Source: Stutzerimonas stutzeri (GTDB taxonomy: Bacteria > Pseudomonadota > Gammaproteobacteria > Pseudomonadales > Pseudomonadaceae). Taken from it: 64,000 nucleotides of DNA. Of the stretch, positions 45,326 to 53,946 are shown piece after piece. The position numbers were made by a program, and so were the translations under genes. The DNA lies in contig NZ_CP007441.1 of the NCBI RefSeq assembly GCF_000590475.1, forward strand, positions 3,974,660-4,038,659, read 5' to 3'. Position 1 is the stretch's first letter, and each line of letters opens with the position of its first letter. Below the pieces are notes generated by a model. It did no database searches. It had not been told where the DNA came from and saw only the letters and a program-made list of their open reading frames with translations.

Positions 45326-45358
45326 CGCTTATCGCAGTCGCTGTGCTGCCATAGCTCC

Positions 45359-45386
45359 TGGACATATTTCGTACAACCCTTATGAT
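45359..45386 (+). promoter_or_regulatory. Sigma-70-like promoter of arfA
   Basis: TGGACA (45359-45364), a 16-base spacer and TATGAT (45381-45386), each one mismatch from consensus, lie 38 bases before the arfA start. Confidence 0.6.
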
Positions 45387-45423
45387 CCCCCGGCTCGATC
45401 ATGGGCAATCAGGAGGGTAGATG

Positions 45424-45582
45424 ATGAGCAAACAACGAAAACGGCCAAACAAGGCTAAATCAGTGGTGGCGCAACCCTTGTTTCGCAGCCGCCAGGAGCA
45501 ACCGAAAAAAGGCAAAGGCAGCTACCGCCGCGAAGCCTCCCAGTCGACAAACTGGGAGGCTTCGGTCCTTCTGGCGGCTTGA
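45424..45582 (+). CDS. arfA: Alternative ribosome-rescue factor A
   Basis: Small basic protein (52 codons in the full frame) that rescues ribosomes stalled on non-stop mRNA by recruiting release factor 2. The core QPLFRSRQEQPKKGKGSYRR matches E. coli ArfA ([20 protein letters not shown]), and NWEAS is conserved near the end. The second of two adjacent ATGs is spaced best from AGGAGG (45411-45416). A perfect 13-bp hairpin lies inside the coding region before the stop, the known device by which arfA mRNA is cut or terminated early, so the full-length product is normally tagged by tmRNA. Confidence 0.9.
   Translation: MSKQRKRPNKAKSVVAQPLFRSRQEQPKKGKGSYRREASQSTNWEASVLLAA
45531..45564 (+). promoter_or_regulatory. 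Intragenic arfA hairpin (non-stop mRNA generator)
   Basis: CGAAGCCTCCCAG (45531-45543) pairs perfectly with CTGGGAGGCTTCG (45552-45564) around an 8-base loop, 16 bases before the stop codon ends the frame. In E. coli the equivalent stem is an RNase III or termination site that yields stopless arfA mRNA. Confidence 0.8.
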
Positions 45583-45642
45583 AAAGCCAAGCAAATCAAA
45601 GCGTGTTAATGTCACGTGCCGTTGACCTGCCGAGAGTGGCGC

Positions 45643-46923
45643 ATGCTTTACACCTTCGTTCCCATATTGCTGCTGCGTACCCTGATTGCCGGATCAGCCC
45701 TGAGCATCATGGTCGCTTGCGCCGCCGAGCCCGTCACGCCGGGCCAGCCTTTGCCGGCCAGCTCTGGGCGCACCTCGAGCGAGTGGTCCGAAATCGCACC
45801 ATCGCCGCAAAGCTTCACGCAATGGCGCGACACATTTCGCAGTGAAGCCCTTCAGGCGGGGATCTCCGCCCAAGTGTTCGACCGCGCCTTCGCAGGGGTA
45901 ACGCCTGATCCGAGCGTTATCATCGCCGATCGCAGTCAGCCCGAATTCACTCGACCGGTCTGGCAGTACCTGAACGGCGCCCTTTCCCGACAGCGGGTCG
46001 ATGGCGGTAAACAACTGCTGAACCAACACGAAGCGACGCTGGACGACATAGAGAAGCACTACGGCGTCGACCGCAATACCCTGGTGGCGATTTGGGGGCT
46101 GGAAAGCAGCTTCGGGAAGATCGTAGGTGACAAGGGCGTTATCCGCTCGCTGGCCACACTCGCGCACGAAGGGCGACGACCCGGCTTCGCAAAAAGCCAG
46201 CTGCTGGCAGCCCTGGAGATCCTTGACCACGGCGATGTCACCGCTGATCAACTTCGCGGCTCCTGGGCGGGCGCCATGGGGCAGACGCAGTTCATTCCGA
46301 CCACCTATAACACCCACGCGGTGGATTTCGACGGGGATGGCCGCCGAGATATCTGGAACAGCTCGGCCGATGCACTGGCCTCAGCCGCCCATTATCTGCA
46401 GGCCTCCGGTTGGAAGGCTGGGCAGCCCTGGGGCTTCGAAGTCAGGCTACCGGACGGATTCGACTATGCCCTGGCCGACAGTAACATCCGCAAGCCATTG
46501 GACGAGTGGCGCCGCCTAGGTCTGAGCGAATTGCCGGCAGGCATGGATGAGACGAGCGCAACCCTGTTGCTTCCTGCGGGTTATCGCGGCCCCGCGTTCC
46601 TGGTGCTGGATAATTTCCGGGCTATCTTGCGCTACAACAACTCGTCATCCTATGCGCTGGCGATCGGCCTGCTGTCCGAGCGCTTCGCCGGTGCTGGCAA
46701 GGTGCGCGCAAGCTGGCCGCAGGATGAACAACCCCTTAGCCGTTCCGAGCGTCTTGAGCTGCAGGAGCGCCTGTCGAATCAAGGCTTCGACCCAGGCACT
46801 GCAGACGGCATCATCGGCGCCAACACCCGCAATGCCATTCGTAGTTTCCAGCAACAGTTGGGTTGGCCTGCCGATGGTCATCCGACGCAAGAATTGCTGG
46901 GACGGCTGCGGGCAGAGCCTTAA
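45643..46923 (+). CDS. Lytic murein transglycosylase with peptidoglycan-binding domain (SltB3-like)
   Basis: Cleaves peptidoglycan glycan strands to 1,6-anhydro ends; 426 residues. The N-terminus is a signal peptide, possibly a lipoprotein signal ending MVAC (Cys about 26). The family-3 MltB catalytic domain has Glu in VAIWGLESSFGKIVGD (about 158) and SWAGAMGQTQFIPTTYNTHA, then DFDGDGRRDIWNSSADALAS. The C-terminal PG_binding_1 domain is LQERLSNQGFDPGTADGIIG (about 370-425). The domain plan matches SltB3 of P. aeruginosa, encoded at a similar place before lipA. Confidence 0.87.
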   Translation: MLYTFVPILLLRTLIAGSALSIMVACAAEPVTPGQPLPASSGRTSSEWSEIAPSPQSFTQWRDTFRSEALQAGISAQVFDRAFAGVTPDPSVIIADRSQPEFTRPVWQYLNGALSRQRVDGGKQLLNQHEATLDDIEKHYGVDRNTLVAIWGLESSFGKIVGDKGVIRSLATLAHEGRRPGFAKSQLLAALEILDHGDVTADQLRGSWAGAMGQTQFIPTTYNTHAVDFDGDGRRDIWNSSADALASAAHYLQASGWKAGQPWGFEVRLPDGFDYALADSNIRKPLDEWRRLGLSELPAGMDETSATLLLPAGYRGPAFLVLDNFRAILRYNNSSSYALAIGLLSERFAGAGKVRASWPQDEQPLSRSERLELQERLSNQGFDPGTADGIIGANTRNAIRSFQQQLGWPADGHPTQELLGRLRAEP

Positions 46924-47339
46924 CGAGCATGCATGGTCGAACCGTTCGGCCATGCTCTGCCCCAAGCCGTCGATCTCCGCAGGCAGGGCACGCAGCTTCG
47001 TCGGGCCATCCCTGATAGGCATTGCTTCCTTCTGATAGTGCATGTGAAGTACCGGCCGGTAAGTGAGCTGGGCATGAATGCGGCTTACACATCGACCAGC
47101 CCCACGGCCGCAGGATGCTGACAACAATACCTCGCAGGATGCGCGGCGCTCACTGTAATGCCGGCCCTGCAGCATCTCGCCAGCCAGTTGCAAGTTGAAC
47201 CCCCGCGCCCGCTCGGCGGCTGGCCGCCAGCCTGGGCCGCACGGCAGTAGACGGACTGAACGGTCAGTGCCTGTGATAAACTGCGCGGCGGCCAAAAGCC
47301 GCCTCGTCCACGGAGTCTCTAGCGGAGCCCAGATTGCCG
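46924..47339. other. Intergenic region with a possible gene remnant on the minus strand
   Basis: About 415 bases. A weak hairpin GCATGG/CCATGC lies just after the upstream stop. On the minus strand, roughly 46928-47100, a frame reads LHMHYQKEAMPIRDGPTK and LRALPAEIDGLGQSMAE. This recalls the C-terminus of GFA/CENP-V-type proteins, but I see no intact gene. The last 70 bases hold a TGTGATAAACT word that may be the lipA -10 and a GGCGGC/GCCGCC hairpin. Confidence 0.4.
46928..47100 (-). pseudogene. Possible remnant of a GFA-type zinc protein
   Basis: Only about 50 residues resemble the end of glutathione-dependent formaldehyde-activating (GFA) family proteins. No zinc-binding cysteine cluster, start or ribosome site is found upstream. 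The call rests on memory of the family pattern and could be chance. Confidence 0.25.
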
Positions 47340-48392
47340 ATGTCCGATATCTCCCAACCCAAAACTGTTGCTAGCGGCGATAAATTCCGCACCACCCAGG
47401 GCATCACCGCGATCAAGGACGGGCAGAAACGCCGCGCCTCAAGCGAACCCCAAGTGTTCGAACCCAAGCCCAAGTGGCTGCGGGTCAAGGCACCCAGCGG
47501 CAGCCGCTTCGAAGCGGTCAAGCGCAATGTCGGCGAACACCGCCTGAGCACCGTATGCCAGGAATCCCACTGCCCAAACATCGGCGAATGCTGGTCCAAC
47601 GGCACTGCCACCATCATGCTGATGGGCTCGGTATGCACCCGCGCGTGCCGCTTCTGCGCGGTGGATACCGGCAATCCCAACGGCTGGCTGGATAAAGAGG
47701 AGCCACAAAACACCGCTAAATCAGTGGAGCTGATGGCGCTGCGCTATATCGTACTGACCTCGGTGGACCGAGACGACCTGGACGACGGGGGGGCCGCACA
47801 CTACGCCGCCTGTGTGCGCGCCATCAAGGAGCGCACTCCGCAGGTGGTGGTAGAGGCCCTGACCCCGGACTTCGACGGCGATCTGCAAGCCATCGAACGC
47901 GTAGCGGACTCCGGCCTGGAAGTCTTCGCGCAGAACGTCGAGACGGTCAAGCGCCTCACCCGTGAAGTACGCGACCCCCGCGCAGGCTACGAGAAAACCC
48001 TGCGCGTGCTGGAACATGCCAAGCGCCATCGCCCGGAAATGCTGACCAAGACCAGCCTGATGCTGGGCTTGGGCGAAAGCGACGAGGAAATACTGCAGAC
48101 CATGGACGACCTGCGCGCTATCGGCGTGGACATTCTCACCCTCGGCCAGTACCTGCAGCCAACCCGCAATCACCTGCCGGTCAAGCGCTGGGTCAGCCCG
48201 GAGGAATTCAACCGTTTCCGCGATATCGGTCTAGAAAAGGGCTTTATGGAAGTCGCCGCCGGCCCGCTGGTGCGCTCCAGCTACCGAGCTGACCGGGTCT
48301 TCGAGAAGAACAACCTGGGCCTGGCCGTGCCGGTACCGGTACCGGGTCAGCCGTTCGACAGCAGTCTGATTCCGACTCTTAATCTGAACTGA
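47340..48392 (+). CDS. lipA: Lipoyl synthase
   Basis: Radical-SAM enzyme inserting two sulfurs into protein-bound octanoyl groups, 350 residues. The auxiliary cluster cysteines are in CQESHCPNIGECWSNG (about residues 77-92), and the radical-SAM motif is CTRACRFCAVDTGNP (about 100-114). The C-terminal serine region VRSSYRADRVFEK is conserved. A TTG at 47334 is better spaced from GGAG and may be the real start. It converges on lipB across a terminator, so the two lipoate genes are on opposite strands. Confidence 0.96.
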   Translation: MSDISQPKTVASGDKFRTTQGITAIKDGQKRRASSEPQVFEPKPKWLRVKAPSGSRFEAVKRNVGEHRLSTVCQESHCPNIGECWSNGTATIMLMGSVCTRACRFCAVDTGNPNGWLDKEEPQNTAKSVELMALRYIVLTSVDRDDLDDGGAAHYAACVRAIKERTPQVVVEALTPDFDGDLQAIERVADSGLEVFAQNVETVKRLTREVRDPRAGYEKTLRVLEHAKRHRPEMLTKTSLMLGLGESDEEILQTMDDLRAIGVDILTLGQYLQPTRNHLPVKRWVSPEEFNRFRDIGLEKGFMEVAAGPLVRSSYRADRVFEKNNLGLAVPVPVPGQPFDSSLIPTLNLN

Positions 48393-48405
48393 GCGGCCAA
48401 ACAAT

Positions 48406-48441
48406 GCCTGCCCTATACTTCGCCTAGGGCAGGCGTTTTTT
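48406..48441 (+). terminator. Rho-independent terminator of lipA
   Basis: GCCTGCCCTA (48406-48415) pairs with TAGGGCAGGC (48425-48434), followed by G and a run of seven T. Classic intrinsic terminator 14 bases after the lipA stop. Confidence 0.92.
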
Positions 48442-48482
48442 TCATATCCGCCGTGGGCCCGATGGATAAGCAAACGCCCGGC

Positions 48483-49139
48483 TTAGCAGTCTATCGCGCC
48501 CGTCAGAGCCTGCTGCTGCGCATAGCCGAGGTGCTTGACCAGCTGTTCACGCAGACGGGCACTGACCTCGGAAAATGCTATCGGCCCAGCGACCAGATCG
48601 GCCAGCTGGGTCATGGTCATGCCGGCGTATCCGCAGGGGTTGATACGGCCGAAGGGTTCCAGATCCATATCCACGTTCAGTGCCAAGCCATGAAATGAGC
48701 GACCGTTGCGGATGCGCAGGCCGAGCGATGCGATCTTCGCGCCGTTAACGTAGACGCCAGGCGCGTCAGGCTTGGCGAAGGCCTGCACATCGTAGCTCGC
48801 AAGCAGATCGATCAGGCTCAGTTCGATACGGCTGACCAGCTCGCGGACACCGATGCCCAGTCGCCGGACATCCAGCATCAGATAACACACCAGTTGCCCT
48901 GGGCCATGGTAGGTCACCTGACCACCACGATCGGCCTGGACCACTGGAATATCACCGGGCAGCAACAGGTGCTCGGCCTTGCCGGCCTGCCCCTGCGTGA
49001 ACACTGGTGGATGCTGCAGCATCCAGATTTCATCATCAGTGACCGGCAGACGCCCGTTGGTGAAGCGTTGCATGGCCTGCCAGGCCGTCTGATATTCAAC
49101 CAGCCCCAGCTCGCGAACGCCGAGCATCGTTGCACTCAT
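48483..49139 (-). CDS. lipB: Lipoyl(octanoyl) transferase
   Basis: Transfers octanoyl from ACP to lipoyl domains, 218 residues. Signature DRGGQVTYHGPGQLVCYLML (about residues 71-90), the catalytic lysine in GAKIASLGLRIRNGRSFHGL and the catalytic cysteine in NPCGYAGMTMTQL are all intact. Adjacent GTG (49142) and ATG (49139) are both possible starts. It follows the YbeD-type gene on the same strand. Confidence 0.95.
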   Translation of the reverse strand: MSATMLGVRELGLVEYQTAWQAMQRFTNGRLPVTDDEIWMLQHPPVFTQGQAGKAEHLLLPGDIPVVQADRGGQVTYHGPGQLVCYLMLDVRRLGIGVRELVSRIELSLIDLLASYDVQAFAKPDAPGVYVNGAKIASLGLRIRNGRSFHGLALNVDMDLEPFGRINPCGYAGMTMTQLADLVAGPIAFSEVSARLREQLVKHLGYAQQQALTGAIDC

Positions 49140-49215
49140 CACTGAATACCCAATTTGTCAAAACCGTACACACCCACTACGACAACCAAGTTTGCCGTCA
49201 ATGGATAGGCTCTCA

Positions 49216-49500
49216 TCAGAGCACCATATGTACGCGCCCGGTCGCACGTAAATCGACGTGGATCGCCTGCAGTTGCTCGACGCTGGTTGCCGTGATCAGC
49301 ACCTGCACGGAGAGGAAACGTCCATTGCGGCTGTCGCGCGTCACCAGGGTGGTCTCGTCGAAGTTCGGCGCATGCCGCCGGATCACCTCTACTACCGCCT
49401 CGCAGAACCCCTCGCCCGCGTCGCCGATCACCTTGATCGGATAGCGTTCGCAGGGAAATTCTATTTTTGGCGGCTGTGTTTCGCTTTTGCTTTCGGTCAT
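49216..49500 (-). CDS. YbeD-family protein (DUF493)
   Basis: Small cytoplasmic alpha-beta protein of 94 residues. The family pattern is clear: IEFPCERYPIKVIGDAGEGF, VEVIRRHAPNFDE and FLSVQVLITATSVEQLQAIH. The fold resembles ACT-like regulatory domains, and a role next to lipB is only inferred from the conserved linkage dacA/dacC-ybeD-lipB. Confidence 0.9.
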   Translation of the reverse strand: MTESKSETQPPKIEFPCERYPIKVIGDAGEGFCEAVVEVIRRHAPNFDETTLVTRDSRNGRFLSVQVLITATSVEQLQAIHVDLRATGRVHMVL

Positions 49501-49561
49501 GGCGACGGACTCGTGATCCGCAAGCGCGCCCGGCGGATAACCAAGGCGCGCTCAGGTGGCA

Positions 49562-50719
49562 TCAGTTGAAGAGATTAAAGAAGAACAGCTGAATGCTATC
49601 CCAGAAACGACGGAACAGCCCACCTTCCTCCACGGTCTCCAACGCGATCAGATCAGTGCTCTGCAACACCTGACCATCGAGATTAACCTCGACCTTGCCG
49701 ACCACATCGCCCTGCTGAATAGGCGCTGTCAGCTCAGGGTTGAAGGTCAGGCCAGCCTGCAGCTTGTCCATCTGTCCGCGTGGAAGGGTGAGGGTCAGGT
49801 CGTTCGCCAAGCCGGCGCTGACCTGATCCTGTTGGCCTTTCCAGACCCGGGACTTGGCCAGCTCGACACCCTGCTGATAAAAGGTCCGGGTTTCGAAGAA
49901 GCGGAAGCCGTAGGTCAGCAATTTTTGCGTCTCGGCGGCTCGGGCCTGCTCACTGTTGGTGCCGAACACGACGCTGATCAGACGCATGCCGTCGCGCAAT
50001 GCCGAAGCCACCAGGCAGTAGCCCGCCTCCTCGGTATGTCCGGTTTTAAGGCCATCAACAGTCTTGTCGCGCCACAGCAGCAGGTTACGGTTGGGCTGCT
50101 TGATGTTGTTCCAGAAGAATTCCTTCTGAGCGTAAATGTCGTAGTGCGCCGGGTCTTCATAAATGATCGCGCGGGCCAGTTTTGCCATGTCGGCGGCAGA
50201 CGAATAATGTTCCGGGTTAGGAAGCCCGGTGGCGTTCATGAAGTGCGTGTTGCTCATGCCCAACCGCTGCGCCGTGCTGTTCATCAGGTCCGCGAAGGCC
50301 TCTTCGCTGCCGGCGATATGCTCAGCCATCGCTACGCTAGCGTCATTGCCAGACTGGATGATGATGCCATGCAGCAGATCGTCGACCGAAACCTGCGTGT
50401 TGACCTGAATGAACATCCGCGAGCCGCCGGTGCGCCAGGCCTTTTCGCTGATGGTAACCATGTCGCTGCCGGAGATCTGACCTTTCTTGATCTCCAGGGT
50501 GGCGATGTAAGCCGTCATCAGCTTGGTTAGGCTGGCCGGCGGCAGACGCTCATCGCCCGCCGTCTCGACCAACACCTTACCGCTGGCCGCATCCATCAGA
50601 ACGTAGGATTTTGCCGCCAGTTGTGGCGCTGACGGAATGATCGGCTCGGCCCAGGCTACCGGCGCTACGACCAGCACGGCGAGAAGAAACAGGCGGTGCA
50701 CGAAGGTGGTGATAGTCAT
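49562..50719 (-). CDS. dacC: D-alanyl-D-alanine carboxypeptidase (PBP5/6 type)
   Basis: Periplasmic, membrane-anchored penicillin-binding protein of 385 residues that trims pentapeptides. The signal peptide is LFLLAVLVVAPVAWA. Active-site motifs are PPASLTKLM (nucleophile Ser about 63), SGND and DGLKTGHTEEAG. A PBP5_C domain and a C-terminal amphipathic helix (FWDSIQLFFFNLFN) anchor it in the membrane. The ATG at 50719 follows GAGA; earlier in-frame codons are not conserved. The symbol follows the locus in P. aeruginosa. Confidence 0.93.
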   Translation of the reverse strand: MTITTFVHRLFLLAVLVVAPVAWAEPIIPSAPQLAAKSYVLMDAASGKVLVETAGDERLPPASLTKLMTAYIATLEIKKGQISGSDMVTISEKAWRTGGSRMFIQVNTQVSVDDLLHGIIIQSGNDASVAMAEHIAGSEEAFADLMNSTAQRLGMSNTHFMNATGLPNPEHYSSAADMAKLARAIIYEDPAHYDIYAQKEFFWNNIKQPNRNLLLWRDKTVDGLKTGHTEEAGYCLVASALRDGMRLISVVFGTNSEQARAAETQKLLTYGFRFFETRTFYQQGVELAKSRVWKGQQDQVSAGLANDLTLTLPRGQMDKLQAGLTFNPELTAPIQQGDVVGKVEVNLDGQVLQSTDLIALETVEEGGLFRRFWDSIQLFFFNLFN

Positions 50720-50783
50720 TGTTCTCTCAAAAAATTGATGGGCTAAAGTTGATCGGTGTCGCTTGTCCACGTGACACGCCCCC

Positions 50784-51773
50784 TCAGTCGTCACGTACTC
50801 GCCGGGGGCTTCCCAGATTGGCGAGGCGGACATTCTGTTCGAGCTGCGCGGCTTCATCCACGGAGTCAATCGGTCCAAGGCGCACGCGGTGAAGAATTTG
50901 CTCCTGATGAACCACCGAACTTACGAACACCGGCGCGGTAGTCATGCTGCTGAGCTTGTCACGCAGCAGTTGGGCAGCGTCCGGATTGGCAAAGGCACCG
51001 ACTTGAAGAAACACGCCTGATTTGGCTGCAGCCGCCTTGTCGCTGCGATCGACCTGGACCGGCAAGGTTGCAGCTGCATGCTGCGCTGGCGGTGGCGCGT
51101 ACTGCTCGACCGGCTGTGCAAGCGAGGCACCGGAGGGTTTACTGGCGACTTTCTGTGGTTGCGCCAGCACCATTGGCACCGGCCGGCCACGCTCGGCCCA
51201 CCACTGCTCGGGATCGATGCCTTCGACTTTGACCCGTGCCGTCCCGGTTTCCGCGTAGCCCAGCTTTTTCGCCGCCGCGAAGGACAAATCGATGATTCGA
51301 TCCGAGTAGAACGGACCGCGATCATTGACCCGCAGCACCACTGTCTTGCCATTGTCGAGATTGGTCACCCTCACATAGCTGGGCAACGGCAGCGTCTTGT
51401 GTGCCGCACTCATGCCGTACAGATCGTACTTCTCGCCATTGGCGGTCGGCTGGCCGTGGAACTTGGTGCCGTACCAGGACGCCGTGCCAGTCGCTCGATA
51501 GTTGCGGCCGTCGCCGAGTGGGTAGTAGGTCTTGCCCAATACCGTGTAGGGATTGGCCTTGAACGCCCCGTTATGGGGCATTGGCGTCGCATCGGGAATA
51601 CTGGAAACGTCAACGTCCCACCAAGGAGCGCCGTCCTTGTGAGGCCGTGAATAGTCATCGGGGCCGCTCATACCCGCACTCGGAGCAGGCGCTGGTGATT
51701 GCGACGTCGGCGAAGAGGAGCAACCGGCAACGAGGGCAGCGACAGCTATCGCCACCAACAAACGAATCCTCAT
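50784..51773 (-). CDS. rlpA: Septal-ring lytic transglycosylase RlpA
   Basis: Outer-membrane lipoprotein of 329 residues with lytic activity on denuded glycan. Lipobox is ALVAGCSSS (Cys 18). The DPBB catalytic domain has TASWYGTKFHGQPTANGEKY (about 97-116) and VLRVNDRGPFYSDRIIDLS. A proline- and alanine-rich linker leads to a C-terminal SPOR domain (GVFLQVGAFANPDAAQLLRD) for septal targeting. Its ATG overlaps the sltB1 stop (ATGA). Confidence 0.94.
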   Translation of the reverse strand: MRIRLLVAIAVAALVAGCSSSPTSQSPAPAPSAGMSGPDDYSRPHKDGAPWWDVDVSSIPDATPMPHNGAFKANPYTVLGKTYYPLGDGRNYRATGTASWYGTKFHGQPTANGEKYDLYGMSAAHKTLPLPSYVRVTNLDNGKTVVLRVNDRGPFYSDRIIDLSFAAAKKLGYAETGTARVKVEGIDPEQWWAERGRPVPMVLAQPQKVASKPSGASLAQPVEQYAPPPAQHAAATLPVQVDRSDKAAAAKSGVFLQVGAFANPDAAQLLRDKLSSMTTAPVFVSSVVHQEQILHRVRLGPIDSVDEAAQLEQNVRLANLGSPRRVRDD

Positions 51774-52795
51774 GGCATGCCTCGCGCCTGAACCATCTGC
51801 TCGGCGAGCTGCTGCACCGCCAAGGCGTACATCACGCTACGGTTGTAACGCGTGATGACATAGAAATTCGGCAAGCCTACCCAATATTCGTCGCCTTCGA
51901 CGCCGTCCAGACGGAAGGCCGTCACCGCGGTATCGTCAGCCGTCTGCGCCTCGGCCTGCCATTGCCAGCCAAGCTCACGCAGCTCAGCAGCAGTCTTGAC
52001 CGGCTCGAGGCCCTCGGTCAGGCCCTGTTCGTATCGCTCACCCTTGACGGTCGCCCGTGCCACCACTGGCGCACCGGTAATCCAACCATGCTGTTTGAAG
52101 TAGTTGGCGGCGCTCCCGATGGCATCGACCGGGTTCTTCCAGATGTCGATATGGCCGTCGGCGTCGAAGTCCACGGCATAGGCGCGAAAGCTGCTCGGCA
52201 TGAATTGCGGCAGGCCCATCGCGCCGGCGTAGGAGCCGGTGAGGGTCAGCGGGTCGACCTGCTCCTCACGCGCCAACAACAGGAACTCCTTAAGCTGCTG
52301 ACGGAAGAACGGCTGGCGCGGCGGATAATCGAAGCCCAGCGTGGACAATGCATCAATGACGCGATAGTTGCCGGTGTTGCGACCATAAAAGGTCTCGACG
52401 CCAATGATCGCTACGATGATTTGGGCCGGCACGCCGTACTCTTTTTCGACGCGCGAAAGCGTGGCCTCATTTTCGCGCCAGAAATCGACCCCCTGTGCGA
52501 TCCGTGAGTCGGTGATGAAGATCGGCCGGTATTCCTTCCAGGGCTTGACCCGCTCTGCCGGTCGGGAAATGGCGTCGAGGATCGCCTGTTTGCGCTCCGC
52601 CTGAGCCAGCATTTCAATCAGCTGCTCACTGGCAAACCCGTAATCCTGGGTCATTTCGCGAACGAACTCGGCGACCTTCTCGCCCTGGTATTCCGCCGCA
52701 AAAGCCCCTGGGGTATTGCCGAACGCCCCGAAAAGACCTGCTCCGCAGAGCACTCGTGCCAACCAGCCTCGCCGTAATGGATTCAAGAAATTCAC
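51770..52795 (-). CDS. sltB1: Lytic murein transglycosylase B (SltB1-like; GTG start)
   Basis: Family-3 lytic transglycosylase, about 341 residues from GTG at 52795. The signal sequence is GWLARVLCGAGLFGAFGNTPG followed by AFA. The catalytic Glu is in VAIIGVETFYGRNTGNYRVI, and GSYAGAMGLPQFMPSSFRAY and DFDADGHIDIWKNPVDAIGS are typical. An upstream GTG at 52819 would overlap rodA by 19 bases and is less likely. It sits between rodA and rlpA with an ATGA overlap to the latter, all factors acting on elongating wall. Confidence 0.9.
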   Translation of the reverse strand: MNFLNPLRRGWLARVLCGAGLFGAFGNTPGAFAAEYQGEKVAEFVREMTQDYGFASEQLIEMLAQAERKQAILDAISRPAERVKPWKEYRPIFITDSRIAQGVDFWRENEATLSRVEKEYGVPAQIIVAIIGVETFYGRNTGNYRVIDALSTLGFDYPPRQPFFRQQLKEFLLLAREEQVDPLTLTGSYAGAMGLPQFMPSSFRAYAVDFDADGHIDIWKNPVDAIGSAANYFKQHGWITGAPVVARATVKGERYEQGLTEGLEPVKTAAELRELGWQWQAEAQTADDTAVTAFRLDGVEGDEYWVGLPNFYVITRYNRSVMYALAVQQLAEQMVQARGMP

Positions 52796-52800
52796 TCTAG

Positions 52801-53946
52801 TCAAACCTGCGTAATCCACTTGCGATGGGTGTGGATCGACATCAAAACCCCGAACCCCGATAGCAGGGTCACCAATGAAGTGCCGCCAAAACTGATAAAG
52901 GGCAACGGCACCCCTACGACCGGCAACAATCCGCTGACCATACCGATATTGATGAAAACATATACGAAGAAGGTCATGGTAAGCGCGCCGGCAAGCAACT
53001 TGCCAAACAGCGTCTGCGCCTGAACCGTGATCACCAGCCCCCGCGAGATCAGCAACAGATACACCAGCAGCAAGAGACAGACGCCGACCAGACCGAACTC
53101 TTCGGCCAGGACCGCAATGATAAAGTCCGTATGGCTTTCGGGCAAAAAATCCAGATGCGACTGGGTCCCCATCAACCAGCCTTTACCGAACACGCCGCCC
53201 GAGCCAATCGCCGCCTTCGACTGGATGATATTCCAGCCGGTTCCCAGTGGATCGCTTTCCGGGTCGAGGAAAGTATGTACGCGCTGCTTCTGGTAGTTAT
53301 GCAGGACGAAATACCACATGGCGACGGCAATCGGTACCAGCGCAGCAATCGCCCCCAGGATCCAACGCCAGCGCAGCCCGGCTATGAACAGCACGAACGC
53401 ACCGGAAACCAGTACCAGCAACGAGGTACCTAAATCCGGTTGTTTAAGAATCAGCACAAAGGGCGTCAGGATGAGTCCCAGGCTGACCAGGGTGTGCTTG
53501 AACCCAGGAGGCAAGGCCCGAGCGGACAGATACCAGGCCACCGTCATCGGCATGATGATCTTCATGAACTCGGACGGCTGAAAGCGAATCACGCCGGGAA
53601 TGCTGATCCAGCGAGTCGCCCCCATCGCCGTATACCCGACGAAGTCCACCGCCACCAGCAACGCGACGACGAGCAGATAGCCAAGCGGAACCCAGCGCGC
53701 CATGAATCGCGGCTCCAATTGCGCGATGACCAGCAGTGCGCCCAGGCCGATGCCATAAGAGGTGGCCTGCTTGATCAGCAAGTCCCAGTTCTTGCCGCCC
53801 GCTGAATAGAGAACGAACAGACTACCGGCCGCCAGCAGCAACAGCAGCAGGAGCAGCACGCCGTCGATATGCATGCGCTGCAGCAGTGTCGCCCGCCGGC
53901 GCATCACGTCGGAGGTCGAAAGCGTGCGATCGAATGTCCCGCTCAT
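52801..53946 (-). CDS. rodA: Peptidoglycan glycosyltransferase RodA
   Basis: SEDS-family membrane polymerase of the elongasome, 381 residues, about ten helices. Diagnostic segments are RWISIPGVIRFQPSEFMKI, LKQPDLGTSLLVLVSGAFV, the extracellular loop ending FLPESHTDFIIAVLAEEFG and GVPLPFISFGGTSLVTLLSG. The start ATG overlaps the mrdA stop (ATGA), so the polymerase and its cognate transpeptidase are made together. Confidence 0.96.
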   Translation of the reverse strand: MSGTFDRTLSTSDVMRRRATLLQRMHIDGVLLLLLLLLAAGSLFVLYSAGGKNWDLLIKQATSYGIGLGALLVIAQLEPRFMARWVPLGYLLVVALLVAVDFVGYTAMGATRWISIPGVIRFQPSEFMKIIMPMTVAWYLSARALPPGFKHTLVSLGLILTPFVLILKQPDLGTSLLVLVSGAFVLFIAGLRWRWILGAIAALVPIAVAMWYFVLHNYQKQRVHTFLDPESDPLGTGWNIIQSKAAIGSGGVFGKGWLMGTQSHLDFLPESHTDFIIAVLAEEFGLVGVCLLLLVYLLLISRGLVITVQAQTLFGKLLAGALTMTFFVYVFINIGMVSGLLPVVGVPLPFISFGGTSLVTLLSGFGVLMSIHTHRKWITQV

